DNA of 64,000 nt from JANNUT01 sp046331425 (GTDB lineage: Bacteria; Acidobacteriota; Polarisedimenticolia; J045), in contig JAXLQU010000004.1 of NCBI GenBank assembly GCA_046331425.1, positions 1-64,000 on the forward strand, read 5' to 3'. Under the pieces are notes generated by a model, which was not told where the DNA came from, did not search any database, and saw only the letters and a list, made by a program, of their open reading frames with translations. This document shows, in pieces, positions 36,408 through 45,847 of the stretch; positions within the stretch are counted from its first letter, which is position 1; the number at the start of each line of letters is the position of its first letter. The translations under genes and the position numbers were made by a program.

Positions 36408-37487
36408 ATGAAAAAGGCGAGAGGCCCGCGCAAGGGACGTCGTCGCGCGACCAAGGCGGGCCTACCGCCCGGAACAGCGGTTTATACGGGTGATGCGCCG
36501 TCGGTGCCGGTTCGCATCACCGCGTTCGACTACGACCAAGACCGGCTGGAAACGCTGACCCCCGACAGCGCGCAAGCGTGCACCCGCTTTCGCACCACGC
36601 ACTCGCCCACGTGGGTCAGCGTCGAAGGACTGCAAGACTCGGTGGTGATCCAGCAGATGTGCGATGTATTCGGGCTACATGCGCTGACACACGAGGACAT
36701 TCTCAACGTCGCGCAGCGGCCGAAGCTGGAAGACTTCGGCGATTACCTGTTCATTGTGCTCGACGCCTTGGATCAAGATCCTGTCAACGGCGACATCGCG
36801 GTGCGGCAGATCAGCTTGGTGGTTGGAAAGAACTTCCTGCTCTCGTTCCAGGAGGTGCAGTCCGACCTGTTCAAGGGGGTCGTCGACGCGATTCACACCG
36901 GCAAGGGGCGCGTGCGCAAGGAAGGGGTCGACTACCTGGCGTATCGCATCATGGATGTGATCGTCGATCACTACTTCTTGGTTGCCGACCGGCCGTCGCA
37001 ACGGATCGAAGCCTTGGAAGAGGTGGTGCTGACCAACCCGGCGCGCGAAACGTTGGAGGAGATCTACCACCTCAAGCGTGCGATGCTGGCGGCGCGCCGC
37101 TCGGTGTGGCCGTTGCGCGAGGTGCTCGGATCGTTGGAGCGCGGCGACTCTCCGTTGATCACACCCGCCACGCGCGTGTTCTTCCGCGACATCTACGACC
37201 ACACCGTGTCGGTGGTCGAAATGGTGGAATCGAATCGCGACTTGCTGTCGGGGATTCACGACCTGTATCTGTCGAGCTTGAACAACAAGCTCAACGAGGT
37301 GATGAAGGTCCTCACCGTGATCGCCACGATCTTCATGCCGATGACCTTCGTGGCCAGCATCTACGGCATGAATTTCAAGTGGATGCCCGAGCTCGAACAC
37401 CCCTGGGGCTACCCCCTGGCCCTCGCCCTGATGGCTGTCGTCGGCATCGGCATGTGGCTGTACTTCCGCACCAAGAGCTGGGTCTGA
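36408..37487 (+). CDS. corA: CorA-family Mg2+/Co2+ transporter
   Basis: The 359-residue protein begins with a basic tail, then the soluble funnel domain, a long stalk helix (KLNEVMKVLTVIATIFMPMTFVA) and the pore signature GMN at 320-322 (IYGMNFKWMPE), followed by the second membrane helix (YPLALALMAVVGIGMWLYF). It lies 18 bases after sodA and is probably co-transcribed. Confidence 0.94.
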   Translation: MKKARGPRKGRRRATKAGLPPGTAVYTGDAPSVPVRITAFDYDQDRLETLTPDSAQACTRFRTTHSPTWVSVEGLQDSVVIQQMCDVFGLHALTHEDILNVAQRPKLEDFGDYLFIVLDALDQDPVNGDIAVRQISLVVGKNFLLSFQEVQSDLFKGVVDAIHTGKGRVRKEGVDYLAYRIMDVIVDHYFLVADRPSQRIEALEEVVLTNPARETLEEIYHLKRAMLAARRSVWPLREVLGSLERGDSPLITPATRVFFRDIYDHTVSVVEMVESNRDLLSGIHDLYLSSLNNKLNEVMKVLTVIATIFMPMTFVASIYGMNFKWMPELEHPWGYPLALALMAVVGIGMWLYFRTKSWV

Positions 37488-37495
37488 TTCGCGGC

Positions 37496-37630
37496 ATTAA
37501 TTCGGGGACGGCATACCTATTTCCAAGTTCGGAAATAGGTATGCCGTCCCCGAATTAATTTCCGAACTTCGAAATAGGTATGCCGTCCCCGAATTAATGT
37601 CGTCACCGAATTGATGCCGTCACCGAATTG
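37496..37630. repeat. REP-like palindrome cluster between corA and the SGNH gene
   Basis: A perfect 29-bp inverted repeat (37496-37524 against 37531-37559, loop AAGTTC) contains the core GGGGACGGCATACC. A further copy of the right arm, lacking its first G, lies at 37571-37598 after a shortened AACTTC. Two degenerate units (GTCACCGAATTG) follow at about 37600-37630. The gene on either side converges here, so it may also stop transcription, although no T-run is present. Repeats of this type are often dispersed and mobilised by REP-associated Y1 transposases. Confidence 0.7.
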
Positions 37631-37635
37631 GGTGG

Positions 37636-39717
37636 TTAGGGGCAGCGGTTTTGGCTGCGATCGATTTCTTGGGAGGCGGAGGTGAAGCCGGAGGGGCTTT
37701 CGACGCCGTCGACGCGGCCGGTGACCAGTAGATACGAGGAAGCGGCGGGGACGGCAGCGGTGGCGACGGTTGTGCTGAGGCGGCCGGGCGCGGAGACGCT
37801 GGTCGGGACGTTACAGCGCGTGTCGTTGCCGTGATCGTAGCTGCCGGTTTGCAGCGCGCTGAGTGTTCCGAAGTAAACGTTGTACAGCTCGCTGCTGGTG
37901 AGTTGATCGAAGTCGAGCACCAACGCGCCGTCAGCACCCTTGGTCACGCGCAATCCGAGCACCTCGGCGGGGCGCGGCTTGGTCGTGCCGTACACGTCGA
38001 GATAGACGTAGTCGACCACCACGCGATAGTTGTCGCCGGGCGTATTCGCCACCGCCGCAGCAGCGACGCGTACCGTTGCGGTCCCCAACTCGGCGCGCGA
38101 CACGGGCGGCCAGGTGTACTGCGCGGCGCCCGACGCACGCGTCGGATTCTTCATGACCGTGGCGGAGACCTCGCGATAGTTGGCGACGTTCGGCAACGCT
38201 AGCAATCTCGTACTCGGATAGTCGGGATCTTCGACAGGGGCGTTCGGTCCGCCGCCACCGACGATTGGCGTGAAGTAGATCCAGTCGGTCGCGGTGTAGT
38301 TGTGTCCCGACGGCGGGCGGAACGTATCGTCGACCGAAGCCTCGACGCGATAGAAATCGTCGCTCACCGTGCCCGTAGTGCGATACCGCACACCGGCGAT
38401 CACCTTCACCGGCGTGACCTCGTCGTACCAATCAGGAAATCCCGAAAGACGAAACTCCTCGGCCCCCAACCCCAACGCAATCGACGCCCCAGCGCCGCCA
38501 TCGCCGGCCGACAGTGCTGCCGCGGCGTCGACCACCGTGGCGCCGCCACGCGTCTCGAACCGCGACGGATACAACCGCAGCACGCGCTGCAGGAATCCTT
38601 GATCGATCGTTTGCGAGGTTGCCCCAAGAGGATCCTTGCTGCCCAAGTTGACGCCATCGAGCGACTCCCACAGCTTCTCGCGGATTACGTCGTAGCCGCT
38701 CTTCTTGGGGTGGATGCCGTCGCCGACAAACGTGCAGATCTGGTTTCGAAACCCAGTGCAGCCGCGATTCAGGTCCTCATGTGCGAACTCGGGATAAACG
38801 TCGGCGTTGGTCGCACGCCGCGTTTGGCCCCACGCAAGGTCGCGCAGTACCCGCTGCAAGATTGGCGTCCACTCCCGCCGAAAGATCCTCGTGCTGCAGT
38901 TGTTGGCCAAGTTGTCGTAGAGCGTATTGATCTCGATATCGGCGGCGGGAATCTCCGACGTCAGCGCACTCAACGCCTCTTGCAAGTTCTGTCGCGAGTC
39001 GATCAATTCGGCGGCGGCGGCGTTCTTCTCGGCTTGCGACGCGTTGTCGGCAGGATCGTTGTTCAACAAGTCATTGCCGATCATCGAAATCGTCACCAAG
39101 TTCGGCTGACGTTCGATGGTGCGATACACGTTGTTGCCATCTGCATCGTCGACCAGCAGATCGTCGCTATGCTCGCCGGAGATCGCCGATTGATCCAGGT
39201 CGATCTGCGCCGTCGGCGCCACGCAACGCAATCGGTCGCGCACCGCCAGTTCGTAGAAGAAAAAGCCAGTATCGAAGCAGGTGTTGAAGTTGACCGCGAT
39301 CGAGTCGCCGAGCGCCGTGAATCGCACACGGCCGGCCGTGAGGTTTTGTTGCAGTACGTTCGTGCCGCCCCAGCGGCGCACGCCCACCGGCGCTGTGTAG
39401 CCGCTGCTTCCCGGCGCGAACTCGTCGGTGCGACCCAACGTGCGGCGCCAGCCGGAAGGGTCGACCACATCGAATACGTAGCAGCCGTTGCCCGGATTGA
39501 AACTGAATCCCCCGGAGACGCTGGTGGTAATCGATTGGTCGAACGTACCACCGGCGTCGCGCTGACCCAGCAAACGCACCTGCACGGCGTCGAGTGATTC
39601 CTCGCCCGCATCACGGATGCCATTCGCATTGCGATCGTGGAAGATATTGCCCGAAACGGTCTGGGCCATCGCAGGCGGCGCCAACAACAGGCCCGCGACG
39701 CCAGCACCGAGAAGCAT
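37636..39717 (-). CDS. secreted SGNH/GDSL-type hydrolase with SdrD-like N-terminal domain
   Basis: Start taken at ATG 39717, giving a compact signal peptide (LLGAGVAGLLLAPPAMAQ); an ATG at 39777 would overlap the divergent esterase gene. Residues about 20-85 form an SdrD-B-like domain (SGNIFHDRNANGIRDAGEE). The hydrolase part has block I GDSIAVNF, block III-like SMIGNDLLN and block V DGIHP, giving Ser/Asn/Asp/His. The C-terminal half (about 370-690) is beta-rich, with a fibronectin-like end (GALVLDFDQLTSSELYNVYFG). An extracellular esterase or polysaccharide deacetylase role is likely. Confidence 0.72.
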   Translation of the reverse strand: MLLGAGVAGLLLAPPAMAQTVSGNIFHDRNANGIRDAGEESLDAVQVRLLGQRDAGGTFDQSITTSVSGGFSFNPGNGCYVFDVVDPSGWRRTLGRTDEFAPGSSGYTAPVGVRRWGGTNVLQQNLTAGRVRFTALGDSIAVNFNTCFDTGFFFYELAVRDRLRCVAPTAQIDLDQSAISGEHSDDLLVDDADGNNVYRTIERQPNLVTISMIGNDLLNNDPADNASQAEKNAAAAELIDSRQNLQEALSALTSEIPAADIEINTLYDNLANNCSTRIFRREWTPILQRVLRDLAWGQTRRATNADVYPEFAHEDLNRGCTGFRNQICTFVGDGIHPKKSGYDVIREKLWESLDGVNLGSKDPLGATSQTIDQGFLQRVLRLYPSRFETRGGATVVDAAAALSAGDGGAGASIALGLGAEEFRLSGFPDWYDEVTPVKVIAGVRYRTTGTVSDDFYRVEASVDDTFRPPSGHNYTATDWIYFTPIVGGGGPNAPVEDPDYPSTRLLALPNVANYREVSATVMKNPTRASGAAQYTWPPVSRAELGTATVRVAAAAVANTPGDNYRVVVDYVYLDVYGTTKPRPAEVLGLRVTKGADGALVLDFDQLTSSELYNVYFGTLSALQTGSYDHGNDTRCNVPTSVSAPGRLSTTVATAAVPAASSYLLVTGRVDGVESPSGFTSASQEIDRSQNRCP

Positions 39718-39744
39718 CGCCACAGACCGAAGCGAAGGAAGAGC

Positions 39745-40572
39745 ATGAATTGGTTGAGCAGCACCACCGCGACGCATTCAACGCCTCCCACGAGAGTCAC
39801 CAGGATTCTTACGCCGATCGCGGTGGCCGCGCTGGCATTGTTGGCGCCTATCTTTCCATCGGCGCACGCCGAGGAAGCAATGCGTTTCGAGCGTCGGACA
39901 GTGACCGTTGACGGGGTCTTGTATCGGTACATGGTTGCGATCCCGGAGGGCTGGACCAAGGATCGCGCGTGGCCAACGGTGCTGTTCCTGCACGGCGCGG
40001 GTGAGCGCGGCAGCCGGGGCAAGGCCCCCGCGCGTGTTGGACTTGGCCCTCGTTTGCGCACACATCCCTGGCCTGCTGTCGTCGTCTTCCCGCAATGTCC
40101 CAAGTCGAGCTTCTGGCCCGACCCGCAGATGCTCGCGATGGCGAGCGCGGCACTCGAGGCTGCGATCCTGGAGTTTCACGGCGACCGCAAACGGCTGTAC
40201 CTGACCGGGATCTCGATGGGCGGCTACGGAGCGATCCAACTCGCGGCCGGGTCGCCCGGAAAGTTCGCCGCGGTGGTGCCGATCTGTGGCGGCGTATTGC
40301 CTCCCTGGATCGACCCCGCCGAACGCGCGCGCAACGCCGTCAACGCCTACGCCGATGTCGCCAAGCGGCTCGGCCAAACGCCGATCTGGCTGTTTCACGG
40401 CGATGCCGACAAAGCGATACCGGTTAGCGAGTCGCGACAACTCGCGCAGGCGCTGCGCGACGCCGGCGGCAACGTTCGGTACACCGAGTACCCAGGGCTC
40501 GGCCACAACTCCTGGGATGCCGCCTATGCCGAAGAAACCCTCTATCAATGGCTCCTGAAACAATCTATTTGA
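39745..40572 (+). CDS. secreted alpha/beta-hydrolase, LpqC/phospholipase-carboxylesterase-like
   Basis: ATG 39745 has GAAGGAAGAG just upstream. The 275-residue protein has an N-terminal extension and signal segment (ILTPIAVAALALLAPIFPSAHA). Motifs: LFLHGAGERG (oxyanion region), nucleophile Ser in GISMGGYGA, Asp in FHGDADKAIPV and His in YPGLGHNSWD. This pattern is found in feruloyl-esterase/peptidase-like enzymes with a PEGWTKDRAWPTV start. The start lies only 27 bases from the divergent SGNH gene. Confidence 0.82.
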   Translation: MNWLSSTTATHSTPPTRVTRILTPIAVAALALLAPIFPSAHAEEAMRFERRTVTVDGVLYRYMVAIPEGWTKDRAWPTVLFLHGAGERGSRGKAPARVGLGPRLRTHPWPAVVVFPQCPKSSFWPDPQMLAMASAALEAAILEFHGDRKRLYLTGISMGGYGAIQLAAGSPGKFAAVVPICGGVLPPWIDPAERARNAVNAYADVAKRLGQTPIWLFHGDADKAIPVSESRQLAQALRDAGGNVRYTEYPGLGHNSWDAAYAEETLYQWLLKQSI

Positions 40573-40628
40573 TCGATGCAAGGACCGGTCCCAAACTTTG
40601 CCGGTAACAAACCTTCGTGAGGTGAACC

Positions 40629-41507
40629 ATGGGTAAGCGAATCCTGTTGTTCTTGGCCACCAACATAGTTGTGATCATTACGCTCTCGATCGTCTTCTCG
40701 CTGTTGGGTTACAGCGGGTACATTTCGCCGCAAGGTCAACTGCAGCTCGTGCCGTTGATGATCTTCTGCTTCATTTGGGGCATGGGCGGTTCGTTCATTT
40801 CGCTGGCGATGTCGCGTTGGGTTGCTAAACGCGCTGTCGGCGCCACGGTCATCGACGGCCGCACCGGCAACGCCGACCTCGACTGGGTCTACAACACCGT
40901 TGCCCGCATGGCGCAGCAATCAAACCTACCGATGCCCGAAGTGGCGGTGTACGACTCGCCCGAGGTCAACGCCTTCGCCACCGGCCCGAGCAAGAAGCGA
41001 TCGCTGGTCGCGGTTTCGACCGGGCTGTTGCGCAACGTCGACCGTCGCGGCGTGGAAGGGGTGTTGGGCCACGAAATGGCGCACATCGCCAACGGCGACA
41101 TGGTCACCATGACGCTGCTGCAAGGCGTGATCAACGCGTTCGTGATGTTCTTCGCGCGAATCGCGGCGTTCCTGGTGAGGCAAGCGCTCGACAGCCGCAT
41201 TGCGGGGGTGGTGAGTTTCGTCGTGATGATCGGCTTCGAGATCGTGTTCGGAATTCTGGGTTCGATGATTACCGCGTGGTACTCGCGCCAGCGCGAGTTT
41301 CGTGCCGACGCCGGCGGTGCCGCGTTGGCAGGTCGCGATTCCATGATCGGCGCGCTGCAACAGCTCAAACGCCAACACGAGATGGTCGACCCCTCGACCC
41401 CCGCACTTGCCGCCTACAAGATTGCCGGCGGCAAGAGTTGGCTCAAGCTGTTCTCCACGCATCCCGATCTCGACTTGCGAATTGCTGCACTGCAAGCGGG
41501 GCGCTGA
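40629..41507 (+). CDS. htpX: HtpX membrane zinc protease
   Basis: The 292-residue protein has two N-terminal membrane helices, conserved DSPEVNAFATGPSKK, zinc motif HEMAH at 148-152, third ligand Glu in REFRADAGGA, and the C-terminal LFSTHPDLDLRIAAL. This is an M48B stress protease that degrades misfolded membrane proteins from the cytoplasmic side. ATG 40629 is preceded by GTGAGGTGA. Confidence 0.95.
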   Translation: MGKRILLFLATNIVVIITLSIVFSLLGYSGYISPQGQLQLVPLMIFCFIWGMGGSFISLAMSRWVAKRAVGATVIDGRTGNADLDWVYNTVARMAQQSNLPMPEVAVYDSPEVNAFATGPSKKRSLVAVSTGLLRNVDRRGVEGVLGHEMAHIANGDMVTMTLLQGVINAFVMFFARIAAFLVRQALDSRIAGVVSFVVMIGFEIVFGILGSMITAWYSRQREFRADAGGAALAGRDSMIGALQQLKRQHEMVDPSTPALAAYKIAGGKSWLKLFSTHPDLDLRIAALQAGR

Positions 41508-41511
41508 GCAC

Positions 41512-43302
41512 TCAGCGCCCCAGCAACCCCTCGATCGCCTGCGCCACCCGCCGGCGAGTCGACTCGAAGCGGTCGGCCTTCCACGTTTCCTTGCCGCGCA
41601 CCCACTCGCCGGTGAAGCTGTCGACAAATCCGACCGCGCGCACGTTGGTGGGAATGTCCCGCCTCAACTCATCCAGCAACGTCTTGGCGTCGATCCGTTT
41701 GTCCAAAGGTGCGCGCTCGTCCTGCGCCGCGCGTTGCAGCGCTTCGAAGTACTTCAAGTCGTCGATTCCTTCGCGGACCGCTTCCCAGTCGCGCAGATAC
41801 GCGCGCGGACCTTTCTCCGGATCGGTACCGACCGAGGGGTACGACCACATCATGATCAAGTCGAGTGTCAGTCGATACGCCAACATCCCCGTTTGAAACC
41901 TCACACTCGCCGGCTGATTGCCGTAGATGTTGACGTACGCTCCATAAACACCACCGGCGGCGCGCGTGCGCTCGAGTGTTTCTTCACTGAGGTAGGCGTT
42001 GTAGTAGCAACGACTCTTCAGAAACGGCGCCAAGCGGAGATCCGGCTCGTCACCGATCGCTCGGTACCAGAGTTTCTCTGGATCAGGTTCGGAAACGGTC
42101 GGCTCGTTGCACGTGATCAGCGATGTTGCGCCGGCATCCTGCGCCGCCAAGCACATCGTCAAGGCCGAGCGCAGTCGCCCGCGATTGACATGCGGCTCGT
42201 CGGTCAACCAATACCAGAGTTTTGGCCAGCCGTTGACGCGCGCATCGGAATCCAACTGCCGGAATGCCGCGATCCAACCGCGATACAAGAGCTTGCCGTA
42301 CTCGGTCGTGGGCGGGAGATACGGCGTTGGGGCGGGGTAGTACGTACCGCGGAATCGCTCGTTAAGTTCTACGCCTTGTTCCTTCTCGTAGAAAATCGAG
42401 TAGTCCTCGCGATCGTCGAATCCGCCTTCGACCTCAGGGTTTTTGATCCCCGCGGCATCCAACGCCGCGACCGCCGAACGCGCCAAGTGGTGATGCATCG
42501 TGATGCCGATCTCGTGATCCAGACCCAGGCCTTGGCTTCGCGCCAGCTTCACGACCTCGGCAACCTTCTCGCTCAGCCCCGGAAACGTGAACTGCCCATC
42601 TCGATAAACACCTGCCACCTTCAGGTGACCCGGATTGACCAGCACCGTGTTCATCCCGTGCGCACGGTCATCGGCGAAGGTCGATTCCAGCAGCGGCCAG
42701 TTGTCGCCGGCGGCAAACATGCTGGCGCGCACCTCCTGCAACTTGAATCCATAGACATGCAGCGAAATCGGCAGCGTTTGCGGCGTCGTACCATCGGCCT
42801 CGAATGTCAGGGTGCCGCGATACGTGCCCGCGGCCGCGTCGTCGGGAACATGCACCGTCAACCAGAACTGTTGTGCGTTGCCGGCGGCGATCTCGATCGG
42901 CTTGGCCGGCTGCAGGAAGCCTGGTTGCAACGGATGTTCTTTCGAGCGGATCCAGCGGCGGAAGGGATCGTATTGCGCGGGATCGATGTACTCGGTGAAG
43001 CGCCAGTCGAAACGGTCGGGCTGTATGACAAGGTCGCCGGGCCCTCGCAGCGGTGACACGCTCCAACGCGCCTTCGACAGCGACACCTCGGCCCGCACAC
43101 CAATGCTTGCCGGCTCGTACTCGCCGGGCGTCGCGAAGAGCTGGACTTCGGCCCCGACCTCGGCCTGCTCCGGCACATCTTCGCGATAGATCGCCTCGTG
43201 CCAATGCCGGGTGAAGACCTCGACGGGGGCGGCCGGTTTGCGCGGCGCGGGGCCGCAGGCCGTGACGACAGCAACTAGCAGTAGGGAAAGGATTCGTTTC
43301 AT
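41512..43302 (-). CDS. lipoprotein with DUF4091-like glycoside-hydrolase fold
   Basis: Start set at ATG 43302, giving a signal peptide with lipobox VTACG. In 596 residues there is an N-terminal beta-sandwich (about 30-190, with ATPGEYEPASIGV and LTVHVPDDAAAGTYRGTL) and a C-terminal (beta/alpha)8-like domain with WYWLTDEPHVN, a Glu-containing acid segment, and LMMWSYPS near the end. This is the layout of DUF4091 proteins, putative glycosidases. No activity can be stated. Its 3' end meets htpX tail to tail. Confidence 0.7.
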   Translation of the reverse strand: MKRILSLLLVAVVTACGPAPRKPAAPVEVFTRHWHEAIYREDVPEQAEVGAEVQLFATPGEYEPASIGVRAEVSLSKARWSVSPLRGPGDLVIQPDRFDWRFTEYIDPAQYDPFRRWIRSKEHPLQPGFLQPAKPIEIAAGNAQQFWLTVHVPDDAAAGTYRGTLTFEADGTTPQTLPISLHVYGFKLQEVRASMFAAGDNWPLLESTFADDRAHGMNTVLVNPGHLKVAGVYRDGQFTFPGLSEKVAEVVKLARSQGLGLDHEIGITMHHHLARSAVAALDAAGIKNPEVEGGFDDREDYSIFYEKEQGVELNERFRGTYYPAPTPYLPPTTEYGKLLYRGWIAAFRQLDSDARVNGWPKLWYWLTDEPHVNRGRLRSALTMCLAAQDAGATSLITCNEPTVSEPDPEKLWYRAIGDEPDLRLAPFLKSRCYYNAYLSEETLERTRAAGGVYGAYVNIYGNQPASVRFQTGMLAYRLTLDLIMMWSYPSVGTDPEKGPRAYLRDWEAVREGIDDLKYFEALQRAAQDERAPLDKRIDAKTLLDELRRDIPTNVRAVGFVDSFTGEWVRGKETWKADRFESTRRRVAQAIEGLLGR

Positions 43303-43439
43303 CGGCGGCTCGATGGTCGAGGATAGCAGTGGACTCCGGCCGATTCGCCGTCTCTCGCCACAAAGATCCAGAAACGCCACGAACCGCCGGCGTGTCGGTC
43401 ATCGCCTCCACGGCAGGCACCTGATATCGTCTGCGCCCG

Positions 43440-44447
43440 ATGAACGACACCCCTCACACGCCCACGCGCCGGCCGGTCTCGCCGGGCGCCGAAGAGTTGA
43501 TCGGCAAATATTTTCCGGTGCTCGATCACGGCTTCGTCTCGCTGGTCGATTACATGGGGACCGACGCCTGCATAGAGCGCGCGGCGCGCGTGAGTTACGG
43601 CTTCGGCACACGGCAACAAAGCCTCACACGCGGGCTGATTCGCTACTTGCGGCGTCACAAGCACACCACTCCCAGCGAAATGGTGGAGTTGAAGTTTCAC
43701 TGCTGCATGCCGATGTTCATCGCGCGGCAATGGATTCGGCATCGCACCGCCAATGTGAATGAATACTCGGGCCGCTACAGCTTGATGCCGCTGCTGTTCT
43801 ACACACCGTCCGCCGAGCAGTTGCAGACGCAAAGTCGCAAGAACAACCAAGGGCGATCCGGCACGCCGGTCGATACCACGATGTACACCGAGGCGATCGG
43901 TCGCTGGGAGTCTTTGCGACGCGACGCATCGGAGGCGTACGAGTGGATGACCGGCCAGGAGATCGCGCGTGAGTTGGCACGCATCGACTTGCCGCTATCG
44001 ACCTACACGCAGTGGTACTGGAAGATCGACCTGCACAATCTGCTGCACTTCCTGACGCTGCGAGTCGATGCGCACGCACAGTGGGAGATTCAAGAGTTCG
44101 GGCGCGTGATGGCCGGGATGCTGAAGAAGGTCGCCCCGCTGAGCTACGAAGCATGGATCGACTACGACGTCTGCGGCGATCGCATCAGCCGAATGGAACT
44201 CGACGCATTGCGGCAATTGGTCACCGCCAGCGAGGCCGGTCTCACCGGGCAAGCCGGCGCACTCGACGCCAAACGCCTCGAGCAACTGGGGCTTTCCAAG
44301 CGCGAAGTCAGCGAGATGTTGGTCAAGCTGTCTCCCCGCGAAGTACCCGACTTCGAGTTGGACGTAAATCTGGCGGTGGCGCCGGAGCACTTCGCGGAGC
44401 GGTTCGCGAAGGCCGTCCCTAGGGGCGACAGAGAGCCGACACTTTGA
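43440..44447 (+). CDS. thyX: flavin-dependent thymidylate synthase ThyX
   Basis: The 335-residue protein contains the ThyX signature RHRTANVNEYS (residues 100-110, RHRx7S) and the C-terminal LLHFLTLRVDAHAQWEIQEF. It methylates dUMP to dTMP using FAD and methylene-tetrahydrofolate. It is longer than many ThyX proteins (220-260) because of an N-terminal segment and an extended C-terminal helical part after residue 250. Monocistronic. Confidence 0.95.
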   Translation: MNDTPHTPTRRPVSPGAEELIGKYFPVLDHGFVSLVDYMGTDACIERAARVSYGFGTRQQSLTRGLIRYLRRHKHTTPSEMVELKFHCCMPMFIARQWIRHRTANVNEYSGRYSLMPLLFYTPSAEQLQTQSRKNNQGRSGTPVDTTMYTEAIGRWESLRRDASEAYEWMTGQEIARELARIDLPLSTYTQWYWKIDLHNLLHFLTLRVDAHAQWEIQEFGRVMAGMLKKVAPLSYEAWIDYDVCGDRISRMELDALRQLVTASEAGLTGQAGALDAKRLEQLGLSKREVSEMLVKLSPREVPDFELDVNLAVAPEHFAERFAKAVPRGDREPTL

Positions 44448-44577
44448 AGAGTGTCGGCCGTCGACGTCGAAAAGTATTACGGCCCATCCAATCCAACATT
44501 TCGCTGCGGCCGTAACTCCACCCAAGTTGTTGCATCCAACCGGAGCATCGTGTGCCTGGCCACCCAGAGGATCGCCG

Positions 44578-45682
44578 ATGACATCGTCGGGACTTGGATT
44601 GATTGTGGCGGTCGTCTTGCTGGCCATCGTCAACGGAGCTAACGACACGTTCAAAGGGGTTGGGTGACGCTGTGGGGCAGCGGGGCTGTGGCTACCGCGG
44701 GGCGTTGTGGTGGGGCGTGATCTCGACGCTCGCCGGGGCTCTCGGCTCACTCACTCTGGCCAGCCTGCTCGCCACGCGATTCGGCGGTAAGGGACTGGTG
44801 CCCGATGCAGTGGTTGCCGACCCATCGTTTGCGCTCGCGGTGGCGATTGGAGCCTTGACTACTGTCGGCCTCGCTGTCTGGTGGGGCCTCCCGATCTCGA
44901 CCACACATGGCCTGCTTGGTGGGCTGATCGGAGCGGGGTTGGTCGAGGCTGGAGTCAACGGACTGAATTTGAGTGCGCTCGGCAAGAGCTACCTACTTCC
45001 ACTGTTGTTGAGTCCGGTTGTGGCCGCGATGCTCGCGGGGGGGCTCCAGAAATTGCTGCAACGCTGGCCAGCGGCAGCGCTCTATCAATTGGAGTCGTGT
45101 CTTTGTGTCGAGCCCGTTGTCGCCAGCGCCAACCAAGCGCCGGCACTCTCGCGCGATGCAGGGCTCGTCATCGATGACGCAGAGAAGTGCGATGACGCGG
45201 GGCTGAGTCAGGTGGGGAGCGTTCGCGTCGCCTCGTTGCTCGATGGTGCCCACCTGCTCGCCGCAGGCGCTGTTGGATTTGCCCGTGGCTTGAACGACGC
45301 CCCGAAGATCTTCGGGCTGATGGCGTTGGCACCCGCAATGCGCAGCGGCTGGAGCTTGACGCTGGTTGCCTTGGCGATGGCGCTCGGCGGTGCGCTGTTC
45401 AGTCGCAAGATTGCGCAGCGTGTGTCCTTCGACATCACCTCACTGGACGGCGTGTCTGCGACGCTCAGCAGTTTCGTCACCGCCTCACTGGTGATCGGTG
45501 CCTCGGTCTTTGCCTGGCCGGTATCGACGACGCATGTGTCGTGCGGCTCTCTGTTCGGGATCGGAGCCGCTACAAGGACCGGCCGGCTCGGTACGATCCG
45601 CACGATCGCGTTGGCGTGGTTGGCGACGCTGCCGATTGCAGCGGTGTTGGCCGCAACCACGATGCTTTTGCTGCGGCGGTGA
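44578..45682 (+). pseudogene. PiT-family inorganic phosphate transporter with two N-terminal frameshifts
   Basis: ATG 44578 starts LIVAVVLLAIVNGANDTFKGV, the conserved PiT opening with the NGAND motif, then meets TGA at 44665-44667. The expected continuation VTLWGSGAVA begins in a second frame at 44664 and RGALWWGVISTLAGALGSL in a third. From there to 45682 the frame is clean, with GLPISTTHGLLGGLIGAG and a second half GFARGLNDAPKIFGL and WPVSTTHVSCGSLFG. Two single-base shifts in G-rich runs separate the start from the body. Phosphate/cation symporter if repaired. Confidence 0.78.
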
Positions 45683-45847
45683 ACGAGGCGGGTCGCTGGC
45701 TCCTAGATCGGATCGATGCGTCGCCCACTGGCCGCCCCGCACTCCCGTGCGACCGAACGCTAGCGCCGTGACCGTGAATCTCGTCATGCGTCGACGATCC
45801 GCTTGCACGGAAGCGGCAGGCGCGTCGCGGCTCGTCACTCGCGCGGT

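Noticed and set aside
37496..37559. The 29-bp hairpin as a standard intrinsic terminator.
   Set aside because: The stem is too long and not followed by a T-run; repeated partial copies fit a REP-like element better.
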